A stretch of 64,000 bases of DNA, from assembly GCA_965243775.1 (NCBI GenBank), contig CBDEWF010000037.1:62001-126000 (forward strand), in the 5' to 3' direction. This DNA comes from Sansalvadorimonas sp965243775 (GTDB lineage Bacteria > Pseudomonadota > Gammaproteobacteria > Pseudomonadales > Endozoicomonadaceae). A program made the position numbers and the translations under genes. Below the pieces are notes generated by a model. It saw nothing but the letters and a program-made list of their open reading frames with translations. It searched no databases and was not told the origin of the DNA. Below, in pieces: positions 7,625 through 17,384 of this stretch (within the stretch, counting starts at the first letter, position 1; every line of letters begins with the position of its first letter).

Positions 7625-9097
7625 ATGAAGTTCGTTATCAAGCTGTTCCCGGAAATCACCATCAAAAGTGCTCCGGTGCGCAAGCAGCTGGTTAAGCAGT
7701 TGCGCCGTAATATCCGTCTTGTCTGTCGCCCTGTTGATCCGGAACTGGAGGTGGTTGGCAAGTGGGATATGATCGAAGTTGAGTCCAGGCTGGAAGAGAA
7801 GGGTGATATTGCCACGCTGGTTGATCACTTATGCTGCATACCCGGTATTCATCAGATTCTTGAGGTAATGGAGTACCCTCTGGAAAGTCTGGAGAGTATG
7901 CTGGAAGTGGTGCGCCCGATCTATGCCTCCCAGCTTGCCGGCAAGATGTTCTGTGTCAGGGTCAAACGAACCGGCAGCCATGAGTTCAAGTCCAGTGATG
8001 TTGAACGCTTTATTGGCGGTGAGCTGAATCAGACAACTGACGCTGCCGGTGTTAAGCTGAAGAATCCAGATGTCCGGGTTGATATTGAGATTAAGCATAA
8101 CCGCTGGTTTCTGGTAGCTAAGCGCCACGCCGGCCTTGGTGGTTATCCCATGGGCTCACAGGATCCGGTTCTGTCTCTGATCTCTGGTGGTTTTGACTCT
8201 ACTGTATCCAGCTTCCTGACTATGAAACGGGGTATTAACACCCATTTCTGCTTCTTCAACCTGGGTGGACATGCCCATGAACTGGCCGTTAAAGAAGTCG
8301 CCTATTACTTGTGGAGCCGGTATGGCGCTTCCCACAGGGTGCGTTTTGTCACTATTCCCTTTGAAGGTGTTGTTGCCGAGATTCTGAGCAAAATCGATAA
8401 CTCCCAGATGGGGGTTATTCTTAAACGGATGATGCTGCGTGCTGCCAGCAAAACAGCTGAGTTTATGAAGATACAGGCTGTGGTAACCGGAGAAGCAGTT
8501 GGTCAGGTTTCCAGCCAGACTCTGCCGAACCTGGCGGTTATTGATTCGGTGACAGATACCATGGTTTTGCGCCCGCTGATTGCCATGGACAAGCAGGATA
8601 TTATCTCCATAGCCAGCAGGATCGGTACCGAGGATTTTGCCAAGAATATTCCTGAGTATTGTGCGGTCATTTCCAAAAAGCCCACAACACGTGCCCGTCC
8701 GGAAAAGATTGAGAAGGAAGAGTCATTCTTCGATTTCTCTGTTCTTGATAAAGCTGTCGAAGATCGTCGTAGTGTTTCTGTCCACGAGATAGTGGCTGAT
8801 GATTTGCGTCGTGAGGAAGTTGAAGTTGTCGATACCATCGGGCAGAACGATATCATTATTGATATACGCCATCCTACGGAGGAAGAGCTGAAACCTCTAC
8901 AGATCCCAGGCCGTGAGGTTCAGGTCATACCGTTCTACCAGTTGCGCACAAAGTTCCCTGAGCTGGACAGAAACCGTAATTATCTGCTCTATTGTGACAA
9001 GGGCGTGATGAGTCAGCTCCATGCCATGCACTTGCGGGACGAAGGGCATAATAATGTCCGGGTTTTTCAGCCGGGAAAGGATGAAAAACTGCCATGA
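7625..9097 (+). CDS. thiI: tRNA 4-thiouridine synthase / thiamine sulfur transferase ThiI
   Basis: ThiI adenylates U8 of tRNA and transfers sulfur from IscS. In many gammaproteobacteria it also supplies sulfur for the thiamine thiazole. The 490 residues contain a ferredoxin-like/THUMP N-terminal half, the PP-loop SGGFDS near residue 186, and a C-terminal rhodanese domain whose catalytic Cys lies in LLYCDKGV (about 456). This is the long form, as in E. coli (482). The ATG at 7625 gives the standard MKFVIKLFPEITIKS start. A TATAAT -10 element lies at 7581-7586. folA follows after 25 bp and may be cotranscribed. Confidence 0.96.
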   Translation: MKFVIKLFPEITIKSAPVRKQLVKQLRRNIRLVCRPVDPELEVVGKWDMIEVESRLEEKGDIATLVDHLCCIPGIHQILEVMEYPLESLESMLEVVRPIYASQLAGKMFCVRVKRTGSHEFKSSDVERFIGGELNQTTDAAGVKLKNPDVRVDIEIKHNRWFLVAKRHAGLGGYPMGSQDPVLSLISGGFDSTVSSFLTMKRGINTHFCFFNLGGHAHELAVKEVAYYLWSRYGASHRVRFVTIPFEGVVAEILSKIDNSQMGVILKRMMLRAASKTAEFMKIQAVVTGEAVGQVSSQTLPNLAVIDSVTDTMVLRPLIAMDKQDIISIASRIGTEDFAKNIPEYCAVISKKPTTRARPEKIEKEESFFDFSVLDKAVEDRRSVSVHEIVADDLRREEVEVVDTIGQNDIIIDIRHPTEEELKPLQIPGREVQVIPFYQLRTKFPELDRNRNYLLYCDKGVMSQLHAMHLRDEGHNNVRVFQPGKDEKLP

Positions 9098-9122
9098 CCG
9101 GGCACTTAATCTGAGACTGATA

Positions 9123-9620
9123 ATGAAAATTGCCATGATCGCAGCGGTGGCGGAAAACAACGCTATCGGCATTGATAATAAGCTTCCCTGGTATCTGCCC
9201 GGAGATCTTCGTTACTTCAAGGCTGTCACCATGGGGAAACCCATAATCATGGGACGCAAAACTTTTGAATCCCTGAAGCGGCCACTGCCAGGACGAACCA
9301 ATATCGTTATGACCCGGGATCAATCCTTTGAGCATGAGGGGGTTCGGGTTGTTCGCAGTTTGAGTGAGGCGACCAGTCTGGCAGAGAATATTGCCATGAT
9401 TGATGGGGTTTCTGAGCTGATGATTATTGGTGGTGAGCAGATCTATCGTCAGGCTTTGCCACAGGCAGAGCGTCTGTATCTGACCCGGGTCAGCCAGGCA
9501 TTCACAGGAGATGCATTTTTTCCGACGCTAAATGAGCCTGAGTGGCAGGAAACAGCCAGAGAAGACCATGAAACTGACGAAGGCTTGAAATATAGCTATC
9601 TGGTTCTGGATCGCCTCTGA
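9123..9620 (+). CDS. folA: Dihydrofolate reductase
   Basis: This enzyme reduces dihydrofolate to tetrahydrofolate with NADPH and is the target of trimethoprim. From the ATG at 9123 the protein is 165 residues, close to the usual size. It begins KIAMIAAVAENNAIGIDNKLPW, with the catalytic acidic residue in NKLPWYLPGDLRYFK. The NADPH-binding motif is IIMGRKTFES, and IIGGEQIYRQAL lies further on. The frame is open upstream into the end of thiI, but the family N-terminus fixes the start here. A strong terminator follows at 9656. Confidence 0.96.
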   Translation: MKIAMIAAVAENNAIGIDNKLPWYLPGDLRYFKAVTMGKPIIMGRKTFESLKRPLPGRTNIVMTRDQSFEHEGVRVVRSLSEATSLAENIAMIDGVSELMIIGGEQIYRQALPQAERLYLTRVSQAFTGDAFFPTLNEPEWQETAREDHETDEGLKYSYLVLDRL

Positions 9621-9655
9621 ATCTGACAGTTTCCCTCATATACTGTTTATATATT

Positions 9656-9682
9656 AACCCCTCTTCGTAGAGGGGTTCTTTT
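9656..9682 (+). terminator. Rho-independent terminator after folA
   Basis: The stem AACCCCTC, loop TTCGTA, GAGGGGTT is followed by TTCTTTT. It ends the thiI-folA unit 36 bp past the folA stop and 24 bp before the next gene. Confidence 0.85.
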
Positions 9683-9705
9683 GGCAGCTATGAGCACGGG
9701 AAGCT

Positions 9706-12555
9706 ATGCAAGGTGATGTGCAAGGAAGCACAAGAGTTGCTTCTCCGCAGATCTTCGACAGGGAAAGTCTGGACCGTCTGAGTGTGGATGGTGCTAGAAT
9801 AGCCGGTATTTCCAGAAACGGGGGGCAGAGTGTCGCCCGTGTTGTCGAGGCTCCAGCCCGACAAAGTTTGCTTGGCCGCACTTTCAGCCGCTTTGTCTCC
9901 GTAGTCCGGGGAGAGTTGAGGATTGGCCGGAAGCTTTATCACATCTACCTTCAGCAGTTTCGGAATCCAGCAACAAAAACTGTGACCACCATTCCGGAAG
10001 GTCCGCTTCCTTCCTATATATACCGGATGTCCCGCCAGAAAGATCTGAACACCCCCCTGGGCTTTCGGGTGGCTGTGGCCATGGAGCTGGCTGGAGTATG
10101 CAAGCTCAATCATGGCCGCTGGGGTGGAATCAAAATTAAGGCATCACGCAGGGATATTGATGAAGTAACCCTTCGGCGGGTGGATTATTTCGTCAACCTT
10201 AACCCCCATCGTCTGGCTTTCGAGTTTCTGGCCCTGAACCGATCCGTACCCAATGGTTATCTGGAGAGAGTTCTGGTTCCTCACTATTGTGATCAACTGG
10301 TCAAACAGGTGGGGATGGCTGCAGATGCGGCCAGTGATGCGGTTAAGGTTTTATTGGAAGTGAAATGTCTTAAAGGGGACAAAGATGTAGATCTTGAGCA
10401 CTTGATGGAAATGCGCAACGCACTGGAGCAGATGGCTGCAGAGCATCAACGCAGAGTACAGAAGGTCGTTCCAACAAAACATATTCCCAAAGGCCCTCGC
10501 ATTACGGGCGGTATAACCTGTACGGTCAGTGTAACTGCGGATCATGTGCTTGAGCATGGTACGGCTTCCCGTCAGGTTGTCCGTGAGTACTTTATTCGTG
10601 AACTGCGCAGGCTGGGTATTCCCAGAAACCAGGCTCGGGAACGAGTTGTTGCTGTTCTTGAGCAAAAGGGAATGAATGGCTGTGGGACTCAGCTCCCCTT
10701 GAGCTGCTTTCTGGAAGTGGCCAGAGCTCTGGAACTGAATAAACATCACAAGGTCGGCGAAGTGGTTAAAGCCTATCTTGGGCTGGTAGATCAACTCCAT
10801 GCTGCCCAGGTTGATATGCCTCGTGAGCAGAGAGTGCAGATGCTGGAGCATGCCGGTGTCTGCCCGGAAGATACCTATGTTACAGGGCAGGACTGTGAGG
10901 GAGTTGTCAGGGTTATTGAGTGCCCTGAACTGGAAAAGCCAAAAGAGACTTTAACCTATACCTGCAATGAAGATGAGCTCTGGCTGATACAGACCCGGGT
11001 TGATCGCAGTTTCCGGATAAGAATTACCAAAGATCTTTTAAAACGCATCCAGAGGTATGCTGCTTGTAACAAGAGAAAAATCCTGGTTGATACAGTGACC
11101 AGAATCTTAACTGCAGTTGTACTGGGAACTGTGAGTGGTGGAATTATGGGCGCTGTGTATCTGGGAACTTCCACAGTCAGCTCCCTTTGTATGACCGGGG
11201 TCGATTTTGCTTCTGGGCTGTTTAACTTCTGGAAAGGTGGCCGCAGTGTCATCAAGTATGATGAAAACTGTGAAACCTGTGAGCTGGAAGATGAAGATCT
11301 GCGCAAGAGTCTCTACGAAGGTCTCTGTACCCTGACTGGGGAAAAGGGGCTTACGGATGCTTTTAACGCCTATGCCAATCTTCAGGATGACATGAAAGGT
11401 TTAGAGGAACTTAAAGGTAAAGCTAACGTCAGCGCCGCAGGCCAAATTCGGTTTCGGCGCCATCAGGTTCTGCAGCAGTTGCGTACAGCCCAGTTGGGAG
11501 AGGCCTTAATGAACATGGATCGATTGGTGGTCCAGACAGTTACCGATATTTCCAAATATGAAGCCGAGTTTGAAGAAGCTTTTGATCAGCTCTGGGAGCC
11601 TTTTGCTCATGACGAAGAAAACGGGGGAATTTCCAGTGAGCATAGACTGAAGGTTTTTCGTAAGGCCATTCGAAATATGAAAGATCTGCCTGTTTCAGCC
11701 AAGGAAGACCATCGCAACTGGCTAAAGGAACTCTCGCTTGGAGGTGACAATGTTAAGGATAGTGTTGATTCTTCTTTGAATTGGAGAAGACATTCCGACA
11801 TGGTACTGAACGAAGCCTTTGGTAAGTTAAAACCTCTGCCTCCTGAAGAGTTAAGGGTATCGGCTCTAATGGCAAAACTGAATTGGACCCGCAATAACAT
11901 GTTGGCGGCAGCCGGACATACCGTTATTGTTATCGCCCATTTTCTATGGACCAATCTAACCTGGAACCTTGGCAAGGTGGGTAGTTCAGCTTTTCGCTGG
12001 TTTGTTAAGGATGTAGCCCCCAGAAAAGCTGATTTGACTCCCGTTCCAACTGCAACAATTGTCGTTTACTGGATCGCATCGTTTTTTGGAAACAAGATCT
12101 CTGAAGTTTGCAACAACCGGCTCAATCGGCTGCGTATGAAAAAGGTTGTAGAGAGCCGGAAAAATGAAGAGGGTGAGGACCTGGCTTTTGATGCTGAGGT
12201 GACCAAACTGACCACTGAGGATTGGCGTGCCATGAGGCGTGAGAGCCAGTTGAACATGCAGAAGTTTTCTAAAACCTTAATTGCTCTCAGGGGAGAGCAT
12301 TTAAGGATTCTGGAAGAAATAAAGAAGTGTCAGCAATCAGCCGGCGAAGACGCCGGGCAGTCCCCGAAAATGAGAATGAGTGACGATGAACTGGTCCAAA
12401 GAGCCACACTCATACTGCGCCGCAAATATCTAGAGCAAGAAATACAAGGGCTTTTAAGTGGTTCGGTAGGACGTTTCTTTCAAGAAGCTATCCGGGGGGA
12501 ACTGACTCAGCGCCAGCTTCTGGAGGATGTTGAAACTGGCTTTGTAACCGCATAA
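9706..12555 (+). CDS. Unrecognised 949-residue protein with membrane segments
   Basis: A very long intact frame without a family I can name. The first ~60 residues are polar and lack a Sec signal. The middle has two hydrophobic stretches: about 460-510 (ILTAVVLGTVSGGIMGAVYL and following) and 730-800 (AAGHTVIVIAHFLW and ATIVVYWIASFFG). The rest is helical and charged, with probable coiled coils near 540-600 and 800-900. It contains several Cys pairs (CETCELEDED). It begins right after the folA terminator and runs convergent with the DMT gene, ending 16 bp from it. A large membrane-inserting effector is one possibility, but nothing in the sequence proves it. Confidence 0.75.
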   Translation: MQGDVQGSTRVASPQIFDRESLDRLSVDGARIAGISRNGGQSVARVVEAPARQSLLGRTFSRFVSVVRGELRIGRKLYHIYLQQFRNPATKTVTTIPEGPLPSYIYRMSRQKDLNTPLGFRVAVAMELAGVCKLNHGRWGGIKIKASRRDIDEVTLRRVDYFVNLNPHRLAFEFLALNRSVPNGYLERVLVPHYCDQLVKQVGMAADAASDAVKVLLEVKCLKGDKDVDLEHLMEMRNALEQMAAEHQRRVQKVVPTKHIPKGPRITGGITCTVSVTADHVLEHGTASRQVVREYFIRELRRLGIPRNQARERVVAVLEQKGMNGCGTQLPLSCFLEVARALELNKHHKVGEVVKAYLGLVDQLHAAQVDMPREQRVQMLEHAGVCPEDTYVTGQDCEGVVRVIECPELEKPKETLTYTCNEDELWLIQTRVDRSFRIRITKDLLKRIQRYAACNKRKILVDTVTRILTAVVLGTVSGGIMGAVYLGTSTVSSLCMTGVDFASGLFNFWKGGRSVIKYDENCETCELEDEDLRKSLYEGLCTLTGEKGLTDAFNAYANLQDDMKGLEELKGKANVSAAGQIRFRRHQVLQQLRTAQLGEALMNMDRLVVQTVTDISKYEAEFEEAFDQLWEPFAHDEENGGISSEHRLKVFRKAIRNMKDLPVSAKEDHRNWLKELSLGGDNVKDSVDSSLNWRRHSDMVLNEAFGKLKPLPPEELRVSALMAKLNWTRNNMLAAAGHTVIVIAHFLWTNLTWNLGKVGSSAFRWFVKDVAPRKADLTPVPTATIVVYWIASFFGNKISEVCNNRLNRLRMKKVVESRKNEEGEDLAFDAEVTKLTTEDWRAMRRESQLNMQKFSKTLIALRGEHLRILEEIKKCQQSAGEDAGQSPKMRMSDDELVQRATLILRRKYLEQEIQGLLSGSVGRFFQEAIRGELTQRQLLEDVETGFVTA

Positions 12556-12571
12556 CTCTCGATGTAGATGT

Positions 12572-13438
12572 TTAGACTTCATAAGACTCAGTCAGCCTGC
12601 CTGTATTCCTTTTGCTGATATAAATCAGTGGGAAAATTATTAGCATGGCTCCCAGAATTGTGTAAACATCCGGCAGCTCGTTGAATAATAAAAACCCCAT
12701 TACTGCAGACCCCACCAGCCCTGTGTATTCTGCACCACAGATATTCCCTGCATCTGCCATCCTGTAAGCGGCTATGGATCCTCCATAAAAGAACATAACC
12801 AGCACGGCACTCAATCCCGCCCACATAAGCAGCTCCGTATCCCAGGCAGCCCCCTCGGACATAAAAAGGCTAAAAGACACAGGCAGTGCTAGAGCATTCA
12901 TCCAGAACAAGGTACCGATAACAGGCTCCTCTCTGGGTAGCTTACGCACGATTATGGCATTGAATGCCATAGTCAGAGCACTGACCAGGGCAGCAATAGC
13001 CCCCCAGTTGATACTGGTTGGCCGGATAATTACCAGGACACCAATAAAACCAAGAGCTGTTGCTACCCATTGCTCTCGAGATGTTTTTGCTCCCAAAACG
13101 AGAAATGCCATTGGCAAAGTTAGCAGTGGAAGAGAGTAATAGATGGCGTGAGTTGTCGCCAAAGGTAGAGTGTTCAAGGCAAAAAACATGCTGCAGCTGG
13201 AGATTGTTCCCAGGTTAGCCCGTACTATGTGAATTCCCATGCTGCTTGAACGACGGGAGGTGTACTTTAGCCATAGTGGGAACAAGAGTAATGCTGACAT
13301 CAATTGGCGGTAAAATAACAGCTGTATCAATGGTCCCTGGAAGCCCAGACTCTTGATCAGGGCATCAGACATGATGCCAAACTGGTTACCTATAACCAGA
13401 ATAATGATGGCCAGATATACAGGATCCTTATCTTTCAT
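12572..13438 (-). CDS. DMT superfamily (EamA) inner-membrane transporter
   Basis: A 288-residue, highly hydrophobic protein with about ten membrane segments arranged as two EamA repeats (first about 5-135, second about 145-275). It is the usual length for RhaT/EamA-type drug/metabolite exporters. The substrate cannot be told from sequence. The ATG at 13438 has AGAGGAGG upstream. It is divergent from the LysR gene at 13539 with 100 bp between them, so that regulator probably controls it. Confidence 0.88.
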   Translation of the reverse strand: MKDKDPVYLAIIILVIGNQFGIMSDALIKSLGFQGPLIQLLFYRQLMSALLLFPLWLKYTSRRSSSMGIHIVRANLGTISSCSMFFALNTLPLATTHAIYYSLPLLTLPMAFLVLGAKTSREQWVATALGFIGVLVIIRPTSINWGAIAALVSALTMAFNAIIVRKLPREEPVIGTLFWMNALALPVSFSLFMSEGAAWDTELLMWAGLSAVLVMFFYGGSIAAYRMADAGNICGAEYTGLVGSAVMGFLLFNELPDVYTILGAMLIIFPLIYISKRNTGRLTESYEV

Positions 13439-13538
13439 TGACAGTACTTGCCTCCTCTGAAAGGCATAATACGGCCAATCTGTTGCATTAAAAAAATGAT
13501 AAAAATTCTCAATCCATGAAATAAATTAATGGTTTACT

Positions 13539-14444
13539 GTGCGTACCTTACCCCCGATGAAAGCGTTGCTGGCTTTTGATGCTGTCGCTCGAAATGAAAG
13601 TGTGACCCTGGCTGGAAAAGAGCTGGGTGTCAGTCAGAGTGCAGTAAGCCACAGGTTACGGCTACTGGAAGATTTTCTGGGAGAGACTCTGCTGGTCAAG
13701 CAGGGACGCGGGCTTGAGCTGTCAGAAGTAGGCAGACATTACTTTATGGAAGTCGATCGAATTCTTAGAGAGTTGTCTATAGCGACCGGACAGGTAATGG
13801 GGGTTACTAATACCCGTATCCGCTTTCATGTTTACAGTTCCTTTGCCATAAAGTGGCTGGTGCCTCTGTTGCCAAAATTTCATGCCCTCTATCCAGATAT
13901 CGACCTACGCCTGCAGATGGACTCTGAACTGCCACTGTTGTCTGATCGTACAGGCGATGTATTTGTAACCGAACAGCCCAATAAACCCGGATACTACAAA
14001 CAACTTCTGCACAGAGAGCTGGTAGTGCCGGTGTGTGCCCCGGGTATTTATCAGGAAATGATTGAGGAATTGGTGGAGCAGGCTATCTGGCGGTACCCTC
14101 TTCTATCTTGTGATCGAGATACCGGGTCAGAGCCTGGAACTGACTGGGAGATCTGGGCACGGACCCTGGGACTGGAAATGCCTGAACGTGTACGCATCCA
14201 TTCTTTCAGTCATCAGGTGATGGGGATTGAAGCGGCAGCAAGCGGGCAGGGTATTACCCTGGCCAGTGACTATATGGTGGAAAAAGATATTCAGGAAGGA
14301 AGATTGGTACGATTGCCTTTAGGTGGATGGGAAACCGGGTTCCATGTCTATTTCTGCTGCAAGCGCAGCCGGCTGCGTGAACCGGGTATCAAAGCTCTGG
14401 CAGACTGGCTCTATCACGAATGCGGGACAGCTGAGATTAATTGA
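13539..14444 (+). CDS. LysR family transcriptional regulator (GcvA-like)
   Basis: A 301-residue DNA-binding regulator. The N-terminal winged helix-turn-helix (about 6-65) reads LAFDAVARNESVTLAGKELG then VSQSAVSHRLRLLEDFLG. The substrate-binding domain follows (about 95-295). The N-terminal pattern PPMKALLAFDAVARN is characteristic of the GcvA/AmpR subgroup. The start is GTG at 13539. It is divergent from the DMT exporter, the classic LysR layout, so control of that gene is inferred. It could also have distant targets, since gcvTHP is elsewhere in this window. Confidence 0.92.
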   Translation: MRTLPPMKALLAFDAVARNESVTLAGKELGVSQSAVSHRLRLLEDFLGETLLVKQGRGLELSEVGRHYFMEVDRILRELSIATGQVMGVTNTRIRFHVYSSFAIKWLVPLLPKFHALYPDIDLRLQMDSELPLLSDRTGDVFVTEQPNKPGYYKQLLHRELVVPVCAPGIYQEMIEELVEQAIWRYPLLSCDRDTGSEPGTDWEIWARTLGLEMPERVRIHSFSHQVMGIEAAASGQGITLASDYMVEKDIQEGRLVRLPLGGWETGFHVYFCCKRSRLREPGIKALADWLYHECGTAEIN

Positions 14445-14772
14445 AGCGGAAGTGGTAACGCAGGTGCAGCTGGTTTAAAAATTTCAGATCATCAGAGAAG
14501 AGTGCATCACGGTCTGAATTTTCTATGGCATTTTGCCAGTTACGCTCTTCCTCAATGTTCTTGCCAATGTCAGGGCGGGAGGAATCTGGAATAGTGAGTT
14601 CAAACCACTGGTTTTCATTGAACTTGAAGATGGGAAAACTCTTATTTTCGTTTAGTGGCTCCGGGGTTGAAGCTGGCTCAGATTCCTGTTCATCAAGCAT
14701 CTGCGAGTAGATGGGCTGACCTGCCAGAAGCAGTAAAACTGACCCCAGAAGAAACTGGCTTCTGAGCCTCAT
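14437..14772 (-). CDS. Small exported protein of unknown function
   Basis: A 111-residue protein with a clear signal peptide (MRLRSQFLLGSVLLLLAG, cleavage likely after IYS near residue 23) and an acidic, proline-containing mature part (EQESEPASTPEPLNENK). It ends in an aromatic/basic tail, HLRYHFRFN. I recognise no domain. It lies 9 bp downstream of argA on the same strand and so is probably the last gene of that unit. Its 3' end overlaps the convergent LysR gene by 8 bp. Confidence 0.7.
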   Translation of the reverse strand: MRLRSQFLLGSVLLLLAGQPIYSQMLDEQESEPASTPEPLNENKSFPIFKFNENQWFELTIPDSSRPDIGKNIEEERNWQNAIENSDRDALFSDDLKFLNQLHLRYHFRFN

Positions 14773-14781
14773 AAATAACTC

Positions 14782-16122
14782 CTATCCTGTGGATATCACA
14801 GGCTCTTGGAGAGTTTTTCTGAACACTTTCGAGTTACGGGGTCGATTATAGGATTCCTGTTTCTCCAGTGGTAGAGTTTTTAAGGGGCTGGCAGAAAACC
14901 CCCGTTCAATAAACCAGTGGGCTGTCCGTGTAGTTAAGACAAACAGTGATGACAGTTTCTGCTGGCGGGCCTGCTGCTCAATAGCAGACAACAGCACATC
15001 TCCCCTCTGGCCTCTCCGGTATTCGGGGTGAATCACAAGACAGGCCAGCTCAGCACTATTATTTTCCGGATAACTGCATAGGGCTGCGCAACCGATAATC
15101 ATGCCATCCCTGACAATAATAGTGAATGTCCCAATATCTCTTTCCAGCTGTTTCCGAGAGCGGCGAACCAGTACACCTTTCTCTTCCAGAGGCTGAATCA
15201 ACTCCAGGATACCACCAACATCTTCAATAGCAGCAGGCCGCAGCTGCTCATAGGCATCCATATCCTGGGTAATCAGGGTACCGAAACCATCACGGGTAAA
15301 CAGCTCCTGCAGCAGGGCTCCGTCGACTCTATGGCTGATAATGTGGGTTCGGACAATACTGCTGTCACAGGAAGTGATGGCGGCCTCTAGCAGCCGTTTG
15401 TATTCGATGTGGGTTTCTGTCTGCAACCGGGTTCGGGCCTGGGAGGGACGCATGGTTCTGATTAATTTTCCATCCTGATCCTGGATGCCGATGCTGCCAC
15501 TGAACAAGATTAGCTTTTCGGCTTTCAGGGCAATGGCAGCCTGGGTAGCGACATCTTCAACAGAAAGATTGAAAACTTCACCTGTTGCCGAGTAGCCGAG
15601 GGATGACAGGAGTACAAGGCAGCCCAGATCCAGCTGCTGACTGATGGATTTATGATGAATCCGTCGTACTTCTCCGGTGTGCTGGAAGTCCACGCCATCA
15701 ATCACCCCAAAAGGTCTGGCGGTGACAAAATTACCGCCGACAACCCGGATTCGGGAACCATGCATGGGGGAGTTAATCAGGCCCATGGAGAGCTGACTTT
15801 CCATCTTTACCCGCAGACTGCCGACGGCATCGATAATCTGCGCCAAAGACTGTTTGTCGGTAATTCTATAACCATTGTGAAATGCCTGGGAAAGATCAAG
15901 CTCTTCAATCCGTCGGTTGATCTGGGACCGGGCTCCATGTACTAGTACCAGCCGAACCCCCAGACTGCTGAGGAGAGCGATATCGTGGATGATATTGGGA
16001 TAGTTGTCATCATCCATGGCTTCCCCCGGCAGCATAATGACAAAAGTTCGCCCGCGGTGGGTATGCATGTAAGGTGAAGACTGGCGGAAGAATTTTACGT
16101 AGTTCTCGTTCGTTATATTCAT
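14782..16122 (-). CDS. argA: N-acetylglutamate synthase (ArgA)
   Basis: This enzyme makes N-acetylglutamate from glutamate and acetyl-CoA, the first step of arginine synthesis, and is usually feedback-inhibited by arginine. The 446 residues are the classic two-domain ArgA. An amino acid kinase-like domain (about 25-290; VRLVLVHGARSQI, VLLSSLGYSATGEVFNL) is followed by a GNAT acetyltransferase domain (about 300-435; ELACLVIHPEYRRGQRGDVLL). The length matches E. coli ArgA (443). It follows argE by 12 bp on the same strand, so the two probably form one operon. Confidence 0.96.
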   Translation of the reverse strand: MNITNENYVKFFRQSSPYMHTHRGRTFVIMLPGEAMDDDNYPNIIHDIALLSSLGVRLVLVHGARSQINRRIEELDLSQAFHNGYRITDKQSLAQIIDAVGSLRVKMESQLSMGLINSPMHGSRIRVVGGNFVTARPFGVIDGVDFQHTGEVRRIHHKSISQQLDLGCLVLLSSLGYSATGEVFNLSVEDVATQAAIALKAEKLILFSGSIGIQDQDGKLIRTMRPSQARTRLQTETHIEYKRLLEAAITSCDSSIVRTHIISHRVDGALLQELFTRDGFGTLITQDMDAYEQLRPAAIEDVGGILELIQPLEEKGVLVRRSRKQLERDIGTFTIIVRDGMIIGCAALCSYPENNSAELACLVIHPEYRRGQRGDVLLSAIEQQARQQKLSSLFVLTTRTAHWFIERGFSASPLKTLPLEKQESYNRPRNSKVFRKTLQEPVISTG

Positions 16123-16134
16123 GCTGGTATAGAT

Positions 16135-17298
16135 CTATTTTCTTCCATCATCAGGCTGAAGGCAGTACCTGTTTATCAGGTTACGCAGCAACGATACTGT
16201 TGGTTCCAGGGTGCTCAGGGCCAGGTATTCATCTGGTTGGTGAGCCTGGGCAATATTACCGGGGCCGAGAACAATAGTGTCCATCTCCATCTGGCTCAGG
16301 AACGGTGCTTCTGTGGCAAAAGCAGCGCTGGTGGCTTTATGTCCCGTCAGGGTTTCACAGATTTTCAGGAGCTGACTTTCTGGCTGGCTGATAAATGGTT
16401 TAATACTTTGTGAAACAGGCGTCATTTCCAGAATAACCCCAGCTTGCTCTGTCAGGTTGTGGGTACGCTGGTAGATGGTTTTGCGTATATGATCCGGATC
16501 CATGCCGGGCAGAAGACGGATATCGTATTCAAAGGAACAGGTTTCACAGATGCGGTTAGGGTTATCTCCACCATGGATGCAGCCAAAATTCATGGTAGGC
16601 GTTGGTACTGTGAACCCGGTATTTCTGTATTGGTACTTCCACTCCTCCCTGATAACCATCAGCTCTGTCAGGATGTGATGCATGGTATCTATGGCGTTGC
16701 GACCCTGAGAGGGGTCACTGGAATGTCCGGATTTTCCTGTCACCGTGATACGTTCCATCATGATGCCTTTGTGCATATGGAGTGGAACAAGCCCAGTAGG
16801 TTCCCCAACCACTGCTGCTCTCGCTTTGGGATAACCCTGCCTGGCAAGAGCTCTGGCTCCGTTCATGGTGGTCTCTTCGTCGGCTGTCGCCAGGATGATC
16901 AGGGGCTGGTACAACTGGTCAACTTTCAATCCTCTGGCTGCTTCCATGGCTAGAGCCAGAAAGCTTTTCATGTCGCAGGTTCCCAGCCCGTAAAGCTTGT
17001 TATCTCTTTCTGTCAGGGTGAAAGGATCCTGACTCCAAAGAGTATCATCACAGGGCACGGTGTCGGTATGGCCAGCAAGCACCAGTCCTCCAGTGCCTCT
17101 GCCCAGAGTAGCGACCAGATTGGCTTTGTCTGGGGAACCTGGCAGAGGCATCACTTCACAGCGAAAGTCCATATTTTCCAACCAGCCCGCCAGAAGGTCG
17201 ATGACAGCGCGATTGCCCTGATCAAGACTTGGCAGAGTACTACTCACTGATTGCGTGGCAATCAGCTGGCAAATGGCAGGGATCAACTGTTGTGACAT
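16135..17298 (-). CDS. argE: Acetylornithine deacetylase (ArgE)
   Basis: This zinc hydrolase removes the acetyl group from N-acetylornithine in linear arginine synthesis. The 387 residues show M20 peptidase-family signatures: metal ligand motif LAGHTDTVP, GTCDMK, the catalytic Glu pair in ATADEETTMNGAR, and VGEPTGLVP. The length matches E. coli ArgE (383). It is followed closely by argA, so the first step and the deacetylation step of the pathway are cotranscribed. Confidence 0.95.
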   Translation of the reverse strand: MSQQLIPAICQLIATQSVSSTLPSLDQGNRAVIDLLAGWLENMDFRCEVMPLPGSPDKANLVATLGRGTGGLVLAGHTDTVPCDDTLWSQDPFTLTERDNKLYGLGTCDMKSFLALAMEAARGLKVDQLYQPLIILATADEETTMNGARALARQGYPKARAAVVGEPTGLVPLHMHKGIMMERITVTGKSGHSSDPSQGRNAIDTMHHILTELMVIREEWKYQYRNTGFTVPTPTMNFGCIHGGDNPNRICETCSFEYDIRLLPGMDPDHIRKTIYQRTHNLTEQAGVILEMTPVSQSIKPFISQPESQLLKICETLTGHKATSAAFATEAPFLSQMEMDTIVLGPGNIAQAHQPDEYLALSTLEPTVSLLRNLINRYCLQPDDGRK

Positions 17299-17384
17299 GT
17301 TAGAAGCCTGAACTGCGTTATTTTTATGTACTGATTATTAAAACATTTTCGGATAAGCATTGACGAGAATGTTCGACAGAAAAA

